NCBI RefSeq assembly: GCF_029407905.1
Contig: NC_073627.1
Coordinates: 161,391,697 to 161,455,696 of the forward strand
Direction: 5' to 3'
Source: Bubalus kerabau
Taxonomy: Eukaryota > Chordata > Mammalia > Artiodactyla > Bovidae
Length of the DNA stretch: 64,000 bases
The stretch's first letter is position 1. Every line of letters begins with the position of its first letter. Shown piece after piece: positions 55,001-64,000 of this stretch. The translations under genes and the position numbers were made by a program. Under the pieces are notes generated by a model. The model did no database searches. It was not told the DNA's origin and worked only from the letters and a program-made list of their open reading frames with translations.

Positions 55001-56216
55001 TCAATAGTTACTATCTGGTATATGCATTTTGTCATAACTTATTCAAGGAAAATATGCTATATATAGTCACAGAGGCAGGTCTAAATCAGGGGCTCAGTGA
55101 AGAGCCCAACAGATCAAATCTGCCCTTACCTGCCATCTATTTTTTTTAAAAAATAAAGTTATACTGATTTGTATACTGTCTACAGCTACTTTTCACTACA
55201 ACAGCAGAGCTGAATACACAACAGACACTGTAAGGTGAACAAAGACTAAAACATTTAATATCTGGTCCTTTAAAGAAAATGTTTGCCAACCTCTGATCTA
55301 AATCAAACTGGGGGGTCAGGTAAAGTATCCTGAAGAAGACAAGAGTTAATACTAGAGTTTTTCAGAATTAGTGAGATTTATCTTTAAAAAAAAAGTAAAA
55401 AACACCTTCTCCCTATTACCTGTTTTTGAGGAGGCATGGGACAGGGGGCACAATCATTCCAGGTTGAGAGGAAAGGCCCATGGAAAGGTAAAAAGGCCTA
55501 AACAGCATGAAGAACTTAAATTTTATCCTAGAGACCACAGCAAACCTCAACAGAAACAAGTGGCATTGACAAAATTCTCAATCATAAAAAACACGATGCT
55601 GGTTCTTGGGCTTTCTTTCTCTCATCTCTGCCTGCTGCCCTCAAGTGAAGCAAGCTGCTCCTGACTTCAAGCTCTGAATACCCCTGAGTCTGCCTGCTAG
55701 AGGAGGACTTGGAGCAGCCAAACCTTGATTCTCTGCTTTGCTAGATAGACAGGTGGTCAGCTTAAGTGTGTTAGTTTCTCTCCAAATCCACTTTCACCCA
55801 GAAAGACCCAAAGGTGCAGATTTGGGAAAATAAAAAAAAAGCCTGAGCCCAGCCCTCAGTGTAGTGCACTGAAAGCAAAAGCCATATTTTGGGGAGGAAT
55901 AAAGTTCATTTGGTATTTTGATGATTAAAAAACAAAATCCTATACCCAGAGCACTTCAACATCCACCTAAACATAAAAGAATCTAATAGGGGTGTATCAC
56001 ATTTCAAGAATCAATCTCTGGATTCCAACAAAGGAAGTTATCAGAGATGATCATTCCTTCTTTAAAAGCACTGTCAGCTTCACAAAAAGATTCTCAAAAG
56101 AATACACTTTAAAATGTAATCTGAATTCCAAAATATAATTTAATAATAAATTACATGTCAAAACTTTAGGTGCATATATCTAAGGCATTAAAGTAAACAA
56201 TACCTTAGTATTAAAT
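55001..56216. other. Old single-copy-like block carried next to Bov-A2
   Basis: About 1.2 kb containing a hAT-like element (55087-55295) and otherwise unclassified sequence, including an 'aataaa' at 55899-55904. The 97-codon frame at 55371-55664 has no recognisable domain. Flanked on both sides by halves of one BovB. Confidence 0.6.
55087..55295. mobile_element. Non-autonomous hAT-type DNA transposon (Charlie-group-like)
   Basis: The left end 'caggggctcagtga' and right end 'tttgccaacctctg' are degenerate inverted termini. The interior has 'aaataaagttatactgattt', 'ctacagctacttttcactac' and 'tatctggtcctttaaagaaa', typical of a mammal-wide hAT MITE. It is flanked by the 8-bp copies 'gtctaaat' (55079-55086) and 'atctaaat' (55296-55303), the length expected for hAT. 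Confidence 0.75.
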
Positions 56217-56466
56217 CTAGCTCGTGTGAGATGAGTGCAATTGTGTGGTACTTTGGCATTGTCTTTCTTTGAGATTGGAATGAAAACTGACCTTTTCCAG
56301 TCCTGTGGCCAGTGCTGAGTTTTCCAAATTTGCTGGCATATTGAGTGCAGCACTTTCACAGCGTCATCTTTCAGGATTTGAAATAGCTCTACTGGAATTC
56401 CATCACCTCCACTAGCTTTGTTCATAGTGATACTTTCTAAGGTCCACTTGACTTCACATTCCATTC

Positions 56467-57160
56467 AAACTGAAGCATAAAGAAAAAGAGACTGAAAAAA
56501 ATAATGAACAGAGCGTCATTGACACATGGGAAGTTTCAAGCAGTTCAACAAACATATAATTGACATCTCAGTAGCTGAGAGGAGAGTAGGAGAACTCAAA
56601 CAGTGCAAAGAAATAATGGCCAAAATTTTTCCATATTTGAAGAAACCCACAGATACAAGAAGCTCACCATACCACAAACAGTATAAATACCACACACACA
56701 CACACATATAAACACATAAATAGCTATACCACATCACAGTTAAATTGGTGAAAATTAGCACTAAAAACAAAATCTTTAAAATAGCCAAATAAGAGAAATG
56801 TTATAACTAGAGGATAAAATAAAGATGGCATACATCACAGTAGAAGAAATGAAACCCAGAGAAATGCAGTTGTCCTTAATGTGTTGAAGGAAAACTAAAT
56901 CTCTTAATCAACTTCTATGTACAGGAAAATTATTCTTTAAAAAATGAAAGTGAAATAAGGAAGTTTTTGGACAAAAGCTGAAAGGAATTACCATAAGCAA
57001 ACTAAACAAAATATTTTTTCCAGTGGATAGAAAATAGCATCATGTGACTGAACAAAAGAATGAAGAGTGTTGAAAATGGTAAATATGTGGGTAAAAAAAT
57101 ACTTTTTTATCACGATATTTGATTTATTTAATGTCAACTTTTTAAAGCAGAAGTGTTGAG
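56467..57160 (+). mobile_element. HAL1/L1 ORF1-region remnant, sense
   Basis: 'aaataatggccaaaattttt', 'agatacaagaagctcaccat', 'aagaaatgaaacccagagaa', 'tgttgaaggaaaactaaatc' and 'ggtaaatatgtgggtaaaaa' follow the order of old half-L1 elements. A ca microsatellite (about 56691-56706) has grown inside. No intact frame. Confidence 0.6.
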
Positions 57161-57288
57161 GGTTTATCTAAGCCACACCATTGTACTGACAATTTGGGTT
57201 CCATTTCATTTGGTCAAGTAGCCTGTAGGGACCTTAAACTGACACTAACTTACCTTCATGCAAGTACATGCCCTAAATAACAGCACGT

Positions 57289-57454
57289 GGGTGTGTGCCA
57301 AGTCGCTTCAGTTGTGTCTGACTCTTTGCAAACCTATGGACCATAGCCCACCAGGCTTCTTTGTCCAAGAGATTCTTCAGCCAAGAATACTAGAGTGGGT
57401 TGCCATGCCCTTCTCCAAGGGATCTTCCTGACCTTAGGAACTGAACCTAGAGTC
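57289..57454 (-). repeat. Bov-tA-type SINE, antisense, left part (split by BovB)
   Basis: 'gtgtgccaagtcgcttcagt' to 'ggaactgaacctag'. The remaining part of the same SINE ('gtctcctgtattaacaggca' to 'gccacctggaagccc') lies at 59415-59470, so the BovB in between inserted into it. Confidence 0.88.
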
Positions 57455-59414
57455 AGTGATCAAGACCATCCCCAAGAAAAGAAAATGCAAAAGGCAAAAT
57501 GACTGTCTAAGGAGGCCTTACAAGTAGCTGTGAAAAGAAGAGAAGTGAAAGGCAAAGGAGAAAAGCAAAGATATACCCATTTGAATGCAGAGTTCCAAAG
57601 AATAGCAAGGAGAGATAAGAAACACTTCCTATATGACCAATGCAAAACAACAACGACAACAACAACAACAGAAGAAAACAATAGAATGGGAAAGACTAGA
57701 GTTCTCTTCAAGAAAATTAGAGATACCAAGGGCACATTCCATGCAAAGATGAGCTCAATAAAGGACAGAAACGGTATGGACCTAACAGAAGCAGAAGATA
57801 TTAAGAAGAGGTGGCAAGAATACACAGAACTATGCAAAAAAAAAAGATCTTCATGACCCAGATAATCATGAGGTCTGATCACTCACCTAGAGCCAAACAT
57901 CCTGAAATGCAAAGTCAAGTGGGCCTTAGGAAGCATCACTATGGACAAAGTTAGAGGAGGTGATACAGTTCCAGTAGAGCTATTTTAAATCCTGAAAGAT
58001 GATATTGTGAAAGTGCTGCACTCAATATACCAGCAAATTTGGAAAACTCATCAGAAGCCACACTACTGGAAAAGGTCAGTTTTCATTCCAATCCCAAAGA
58101 AAGGCAATGACAAAGAATGCTCAAACTACCGCACAATTGCACTCATCTCACACGCTAGTAAAGTAATGCTCAAAATTCTCCAAGCCAGGCTTCAGCAATA
58201 TGTGAATCGTGAACTTCCAGATGTTCAAGCTGGTTTTAGAAAAGGCAGAGGAACTAGAGATCAAATTGCCAACATCCACTGAATCATGGAAAAAGCAAGA
58301 GAGTTCCAGAAAAACATCTATTTCTGTTGTATTGACTATGTGCCAAAGCCTTGACTGTGTGCATCACAACAAACTGTGGAAAATTCTGAAAGAGATGGGA
58401 ATACCAGGCCACCTTATCTACATCCTGAGAAATCTGTATGCGGCTCAAGAAGCAACAGTTAGAACTGGACATGGAACAACAGACTGGTTCCAAATCGGAA
58501 CAGGAGTACATCAAGGCTGTATATTCTCACCCTGCTTACTTAACTGATATGCAGAGTATATTATGAGAAATGCTGGACTAGATGAAGAATAAGCTGGAAT
58601 CAAGATTGCCAGGAGAAATATCAATAACCTCAGATATGCAGATGACACCACCCTATGGCAGAAAGTGAAGAACTAAAGAGCTTCTTGAGGAAAGTGAAAG
58701 AGGAGAGTGAAAAACTTGGCTTAAATCTCAAAATTCAGAAAACTAAGATCATGGCATCTGTTTCCAACACTTCATGGCAAATAGATGGGGAAACATTGGA
58801 AACAGTGACAGATTTTATTTGGGGGGGCTCCAAAATTACTGCAGATGGTAACTTCAGCCATGAAATTAAAAGACGCTTACTCCTTGGAAGGTTAGTTATG
58901 ACCAACCTAGACAGCATATTAAAAAGCAGAGACGTTACTTTGCCAATAAAGCTCCATCTAGTCAAAACTTTGGTTTTTCCAGTAGTCATGTATGGATGTG
59001 AGAGTTGGACGATAAATAAAACAGCACCAAAGAATTGATGCTTTTGAACTGCAGTGTTGGAGAGGACTCTTGAGTGTCCCTTGGACAGCAAGGAGATCCA
59101 ACCAGTCCACCTTAAAGGAAATCAGTCATGAATATATTCATTGAAAGGACTGATGCTGAGGCTGAAACTCCAATACTTTGGCCACCTTATGCAAAGAACT
59201 GACTCATTTGAAAATATCCTGATTCTGGGAAAGATTGAGGGCAGGAGGAGAAGGGGAATACAGAGGATGAGGTGGTTGGATGGCATCACTGACTCAATGG
59301 ACACGAATTTCAGTAAACTCCAGGAGTTGGACAGGGCTGCCTGGCATGCTGCTGTCCATGGGGTCGCAAAGAGTCAGACCCGACTAAGGCACTGAACTGA
59401 ACTGAACTGAACTC
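57455..59414 (+). mobile_element. BovB LINE, 5' truncated, inserted in a SINE
   Basis: About 1.96 kb from the linker ('agtgatcaagaccatcccca') to 'actgaactgaactgaactga'. ORF2 remnants are at 57530-57856, 58007-58282, 58209-58547, 58655-59038 and 59141-59395. An aac/acg repeat has grown at about 57643-57671. One base is missing just after the YADD codons ('accaccctatggcag'). The target duplication is short and unclear ('cctag' and 'cttag'). Confidence 0.92.
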
Positions 59415-59470
59415 TTAGGTCTCCTGTATTAACAGGCAGGTTCTTTACTGCTAGTGCCACCTGGAAGCCC
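59415..59470 (-). repeat. Bov-tA-type SINE, antisense, right part (split by BovB)
   Basis: Continuation of the SINE at 57289-57454, ending at the usual 'gccacctggaagccc'. Confidence 0.85.
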
Positions 59471-59819
59471 AAATTATTGCATATTACATCACAAATTTAA
59501 GTTTATGGTATGACTTCCCTAACAGCCCTTATGATTAGTAGTTTCCTCTCTCTCCCAGCACTTCCCCTTTGAATGACCCTTGAATAAGACCTTCCTGGGC
59601 CTTACCAAAATCCATCTCTTGTTTTAAATTGACCAATCCAGCCTTCGCATGAAAACCTGAAAGGACTACACCCACGGACCCTAAAAACACATGTACCCGG
59701 GTCCTACTGAAACAGATCAGGATCCTGTGGTCATTGTCCTGCCATGTCCTCGGCCTGACTTTAGTCTGTGAGAAAACTTTAGCCAAAGAATAAGCTTAAT
59801 CAGAGAGATGAGAACACAC
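59471..59819. other. Unclassified interval before an LTR
   Basis: Somewhat C-rich on the plus strand. It might be LTR-internal or LTR-proximal sequence, but no retroviral coding remnant is recognisable. Confidence 0.35.
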
Positions 59820-60373
59820 AGAAACAAAAGAAAACATTCAAAGGAGACCAAATATTATAACGTAGTTGTTAAGCATAGTCAAGGGCCTTTATTTCCTTCT
59901 CAAGGGCTATAGATAATATTCTGAGCCATGTCCTATGAGCTGTCTTATAGATACTGAAACCCCCACCAGGTGGAAAGTTAACTACATGGTGACCAGACTG
60001 TACCCATGACATAAGCTGCCACAATTCCAATAATTGGCCTGAAAGAAATGGAAACAAACTGATTCTGGAACTGAAGATTAACTGTACCTAAAACAATCAA
60101 GATGGCATTGGTCAGACAACCAAAGACCAATTTCTATATGACTTTCATGGCTGACTGTATTGTTTCTGCATGTGCTCCCCTCCTTCTGTCTATAAAAGCT
60201 CTTGTCCACTTTTTGTAAGTGGGCTTTGGTCAGACTTTCGCCTTCCCCCAACACACCCTTGGCCCCAACCCTCCATTGCTGGCATCCAAAATAAAGCAAC
60301 TTTTCCTTTCCACCAACCTGGCCTCTTTAGTGGCTTTTGAGCCTTGAGCAGCCTAATCCCATTTTTGATAACA
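59820..60373 (+). mobile_element. Probable solo LTR (endogenous retrovirus, class I-like)
   Basis: 'tataaaa' at 60191-60197 follows a C/T-rich stretch. 'aataaa' at 60290-60295 is followed by 'cttttcctttccaccaacct', 'ggcctctttagtggcttttg' and a terminus at 'tttgataaca', a CA end typical of LTRs. The 5' boundary is uncertain, and no target duplication was found. No viral genes are adjacent. Confidence 0.6.
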
Positions 60374-61174
60374 CTATTTCTTTGTCTACACTCTGTCTTG
60401 ACCTCCATATGTGGCTCCTCAAGGCATGCTGGGCATGACCTCCAGGATCTGTGAGTAGAAAAATTCTATATTTCCATTTATCTTGCGGTCTTTTGTTGAA
60501 TCATGGTTCATCATCTGTCACTGTGTTCCATTTAACAAGTGTTAATTTGACAAAGTCATAACAAAAAGTAATAACAAAAAATTATGGGGCAGTTTTATCC
60601 TTTTCCTCTACATTATATTTCTGTTTTCCTTTCAATCTTTAGTACATTTATTATATTTATGATAGTTCACTTAAATTCCTTGTTATTTAATTCTATTATC
60701 TACAATTTCTCAGTCTCCTTCCAGTGATTGAATTTCTCTAGGCTATATTAGTGAGTTCCTTTGTATAATGTGAATTTTTTACTGGATGCCAGATATTGTG
60801 AAATTTACCTTGTTGAGTGCTGGGTTTTGTCATAGTCTTTCAAAGAATGTGAGCATGTTTCATTTTGTTCTGGTAGGCAGTTCACTTGCTTGTAGATTAC
60901 CTTCATCTTTTCTAGACTTTTAAAAACAACTATAAAGGCAAATCTAAAATAACTTTTATTATAAGGATACTTCAGCCCCACCACAGGTTATGACCCTTCT
61001 GGCACTCCGATGAATATGCAGTACTCCAAAGACATGGTCGCTCTACTTGGACTGAAAGGAAATAAAATGGTCCCCAGGCCTATGTGATCTCTAGTAATTT
61101 CTTGGCTTATATTCACTGGTGATTTTTATTTCCTCAGCATTTGCTTTTTTCCTGCAAGGATTGCAATGCTAGAG
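60374..61174. other. Unclassified interval
   Basis: A/T-rich; 'tactggatgccagatattgt' and 'tgttgagtgctgggttttg' near 60780-60830 resemble antisense L1 3' UTR wording, but weakly. Confidence 0.4.
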
Positions 61175-61300
61175 GTAGAAGGTGAAAGTGAAAGTGAAGT
61201 CGTGTCCAGCTCTTTGTGACCCCATGGACTTTAGCCTACCAGGCTCCTCTGTCCATGGGATTTTCCAGGCAATAGTACTGGAGTGGATTGCCATTTAAGG
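61175..61300 (-). repeat. BovA-type SINE unit, antisense, partial
   Basis: 'gaaggtgaaagtgaaagtga' then 'cccatggactttagcctacc' to 'actggagtggattgccattt'. Half of a Bov-A2 or the 3' part of a Bov-tA. Confidence 0.88.
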
Positions 61301-61954
61301 TACAGATATATTAATAAAAAAGGGGACGATAGAGTGAAACTTTTAGTGTTGAATTGAATTTGATGTATTAATATGAACTCATGATTTTATGCAGTGATAG
61401 ATATTAATATTTTAGGCTTTGGAAGCCACATTATTCCCGTACAACTCCTTAACTCTGCTCCTTAACTCTGCCATTGTAAGCATTAAAGCAATCATAGACA
61501 CTGTGTAAGTAAATTAGGATGCTATGTTCAATTCAAACTTTATTAATGACTATAGATACGGAAAGGAGAAAATCAGCATTTACCAGGGGACAGGGTCAAA
61601 TAAAGGTGCAAATATAAAGGGGTATATATTCATCAGGGTTCTGCAGTGAAAGAGAATCAATAAAATATGGACAGATAAAGTGAGAGAGAAAGTCAGTGAA
61701 ATTGAGAGAGCGCAGGTAGGGAGTGGGAGAAACAGAGTTTAAGGAATTGGCTTATGTGATTGTTGGGATGTGCAAGTCTAAAATCTGCAAGGAAGGCTAG
61801 CAGGCTGGAAATTCCAGCTAGAGTCAGTGTTGCAATCTTATATTTGAAGACAGTCTGGAGGTAGAATTCTTTCCATTTCTGAGGACCTCAGTCTTTTCTC
61901 TTTAGGCTAACTGACTGGATGAAGTCTACCCTCATTACAAAGAGTAATCTGTTC
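61301..61954. other. Unclassified interval
   Basis: No recognisable gene. 'gtttaaggaattggcttatg' and 'gtctaaaatctgcaaggaag' near 61738-61795 look like an old interspersed repeat that I cannot name. Confidence 0.4.
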
Positions 61955-62122
61955 TCTGTGTGCATATGCTCAGTCACTCAGTTATGTCTAACTCTTTGTG
62001 ACCCCATAGACTGCTGCCCACCAGGTTCCTCTGTTCATGTAACTTTACAGGCAAGAATACTAGATTAAGTTGCCATTTCCTACTCTAGGGTATCTTCCAA
62101 CCCAGGGATTGAAAACGCATCT
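61955..62122 (-). repeat. Bov-tA-type SINE, antisense, 5' truncated
   Basis: 'gctcagtcactcagttatgt', 'gcccaccaggttcctctgtt' and 'cttccaacccagggattgaa'. Truncated at the right. Confidence 0.88.
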
Positions 62123-62623
62123 AAATCTGTTTTACTCAAAGTCTACTGTTTTAACTGTCAACCACATCTAAATACTACCTCACAGCAACATCTAAACTAA
62201 TGCTTGACCAAATAAGAGCGTAGCATAACTCAAAACTGACACACAAAATTAACCATCACTGAGTAGCAACAGGAGTTTCCTGATAGTTAGAGAATAAGTA
62301 TATATTTCAATTATGGTGGTGGTTACAAGAATCTACATATAAGATAAAAGTGTATAGAACTGCACACAGACACATATTAATATGTGGGAAAATGGTAAAA
62401 ACAATATGTTTTGCAGTGTAGCTAAGAGTATTGAACTAATATCAATTTTGTGATTGTGATATTATAATACTAATACTAATACCTTATTGTAATAAGGTAT
62501 CACAATTAGGGGAAGTGGAGTGAAGTATACATGATACTCTATATACTATTTTTACAATTTTCTATGAGTCTACAATTATCACTAAATAAAAATTTGAAAT
62601 TCATATAATTGTAAGGGGCCACG
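62123..62623. other. Unclassified interval
   Basis: Contains 'gatattataatactaatact' and a nearby 'aatacctta..gtaataaggta' imperfect palindrome (about 62479-62499); otherwise nothing recognisable. Confidence 0.4.
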
Positions 62624-62632
62624 AAGAATTAT

Positions 62633-63641
62633 GCAGGTCAGGAAGCAACAGCTAGAACTGGACATGGAACAACAGACTGGTTCCAAATAGGAAAAGGAGT
62701 ACGTAAAGGCTGTATATTGTCACCCTGCTTATTTAACTTATATGCAGAGTACATCATGAGAAATGCTGGGCTGGAAGAAGCACAAGCTGGAATCAAGATT
62801 CCCAGGAGAAATATCAATAACCTCAGATATGCAGATGACACCACCCTATGGCAGAAAGTGAAGAGGAACTAAAAAGCCTCTTGATGAAAGTGAAGAGGAA
62901 CTAAAAAGCCTCTTGATGAAAGTGAAAGAGGAGAGTGAAAAAGTTGGCTTAAAGCTCAACATTCAGAAAATGAAGATCATGGCATCCGGTCCCGTCACTT
63001 CATGGGAAATAGATGCGGAAACAGTGACAGACTTTATTTTGGGGGGCTCCAAAATCACTACAGATGGTGACTGCAGCCATGAAATTAAAAGACGCTTACT
63101 CCTTGGAAGGAAAGTTATGACCAACCTAGATAGCATATTCAAAAGCAGAGACATTACTTTGCCAGCAAAGGTCCATCTAGTCAAGGCTATAGTTTTTCCA
63201 GTGGTCATGTATAGATGTGAGAGTTGGACTGTGAAGAAAGCTGAACGCTGAAGAATTGATGCTTTTGAACTGTGGTGTTGGAGAAGACTTTTGAGAGTCC
63301 TTGGACTGCAAGGAGATCCAACTGGTCCATTCTAAAGGAGATCAGCCCTGGGATTTCTTTGGAAGGAATGATGCTAAAGCTGAAACTCCAGTACTTTGGG
63401 CACTTCATGAGAAGTGTTGACTCATTGGAAAAAGCTCTGATGCTGGGAGGGATTGGGGGCAGGAGGAGAAGGGGACGACAGGGCATGAGATGGCTGGATG
63501 GCATCACCGACTCAATGGACGTGAGTCTGAGTGAACTCCGGGAGTTGTTGATGGACAGGGAGGTCTGGCATGCTGCAATTCATGGGGTCACAAAGAGTTG
63601 GACATGACTGAGCGACTGAACTGAATTGAACTGAACTGATA
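62633..63641 (+). mobile_element. BovB LINE 3' third with target duplication
   Basis: Starts inside the reverse transcriptase ('gcaggtcaggaagcaacagc') and ends 'actgaattgaactgaactga'. Flanked by the 9-bp repeat 'aagaattat' at 62624-62632 and 63642-63650. One base is missing after YADD, and a 32-bp tandem duplication at 62858-62921 adds a frameshift. Readable remnants: 62913-63251 and 63272-63607. Confidence 0.94.
62858..62921 (+). repeat. 32-bp exact tandem duplication in BovB
   Basis: Units 62858-62889 and 62890-62921 are identical, each beginning 'gtgaagaggaactaaaaagc'. Thirty-two is not a multiple of three, so ORF2 is shifted. Other BovB copies in the window have one unit. Confidence 0.95.
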
Positions 63642-63650
63642 AAGAATTAT

Positions 63651-64000
63651 ATATATATTTTTTTTTCGGTGAACAAAAGGGGGCACTTTATTTTCCAAAG
63701 TAGTTTTATACCTTAAGTTGTGCATAGAGGATAATGGGGGAAGGAGTAGAGTCATGCAAGGACAGCAGTCCTTGATCCTAATCAAAGCCAGGCTTTCAAA
63801 CTTATCATATGCAAAAGTTTAGGTGATTTACATCATCTTCTGGCCAGGAGGCCTATTAACATTTTAAGATCCTTTCTTCAGAAAACTTATTTTTCTCTAA
63901 AGGTGAGTATTCTAAAGTCAGGCGCCACCCTCCAAAAGCATTAGATAAAGTTGCATTCCTATAGGGCAAAGGTGTGGTGGGCTATAACAAGAAAAGAATT
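63651..64000. other. Unclassified window end
   Basis: After an at/T run, 'gggggcactttattttccaa' and 'ctggccaggaggcctattaa' may belong to an LTR or other old repeat running out of the window. No coding frame is supported. Confidence 0.35.

Larger units (their letters stand above)
54491..56466 (-). mobile_element. BovB reverse-transcriptase fragment, antisense, split by a 1.49-kb block
   Basis: On the reverse strand, 56466-56217 (linker to NKASGGDGIPVELF and WPQDWKRS) continues exactly into 54726-54491 (MLKILQARLQQYVNRELPDV, FIDYAKAFDYVD). Both the natural 3' end and the 5' end of the LINE are missing; the left edge abuts BRD7 sequence. The split point has the imperfect repeat 'ctagcgtgtg' (54717-54726) and 'ctagctcgtgtg' (56217-56228). 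Confidence 0.88.

Noticed and set aside
59820..60373. Complete endogenous retrovirus
   Set aside because: Only LTR-type signals are present. No gag, pol or env remnants occur on either side within the window.

Overview
This is mammalian nuclear DNA from a ruminant, most likely a bovid (cattle, buffalo, sheep or goat group). The evidence is the repeat content: dozens of Bov-tA and Bov-A2 SINEs, at least a dozen BovB (RTE-clade) LINE copies, cetartiodactyl CHR-type SINEs and ruminant L1 3' ends. They lie over older mammalian layers (MIR, L2, MLT1 LTRs, a hAT element, old L1 and HAL1-like DNA). No bacterial, plasmid or phage features are present.

One gene looks intact: a single-exon olfactory receptor of family 13, OR13F1-like, at 38893-39834 (+), with 313 codons and all the class II receptor motifs apart from one substitution next to the MAYDRYVAIC motif. 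It lies in a stretch of about 5 kb (roughly 37.0-42.3 kb) with no SINE or BovB insertion that I can see. The second gene-derived feature is a processed pseudogene of the bromodomain gene BRD7 (about 53.1-54.5 kb, +). It carries stops and frameshifts, is split by a ruminant L1 and is cut off by a BovB fragment.

Layout. 0-5 kb: dense SINEs, L1 3' tips, MIR. 5-14 kb: sparse, with L2, MIR, one Bov-A2, one CHR SINE and old L1. 14-20 kb: two MLT1 LTRs, each broken by a later insertion, and a tandem SINE pair at one target. 20-28.4 kb: old L1 DNA hit by three BovB insertions, one of them nested antiparallel in another. 28.4-34.9 kb: one long antisense old L1, about 6.5 kb as it stands, broken by at least seven insertions. 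35-38.9 kb: BovB, Bov-tA and a probable solo LTR. 38.9-42.3 kb: the receptor and its flank. 42.3-45.6 kb: a near full-length dead BovB with an inverted copy of its own 5' end, flanked by a 12-bp target duplication. 46-57 kb: truncated BovB and L1, the BRD7 pseudogene, and a BovB split by a 1.49-kb block that looks retroposed. 57-64 kb: two more BovB copies, a solo LTR and SINE fragments.

I found no new gene system. The real interest is in how the retroelements were inserted: several target-site duplications can be read directly, and they fix insertion order, inversions, templated hairpins and a likely transduction. All long open frames other than the receptor are remnants of BovB, L1, SINE or BRD7, or chance frames. 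Repeat family names are from recognition, not from a database search, and boundaries without a stated target duplication are good to about 10-30 bases.
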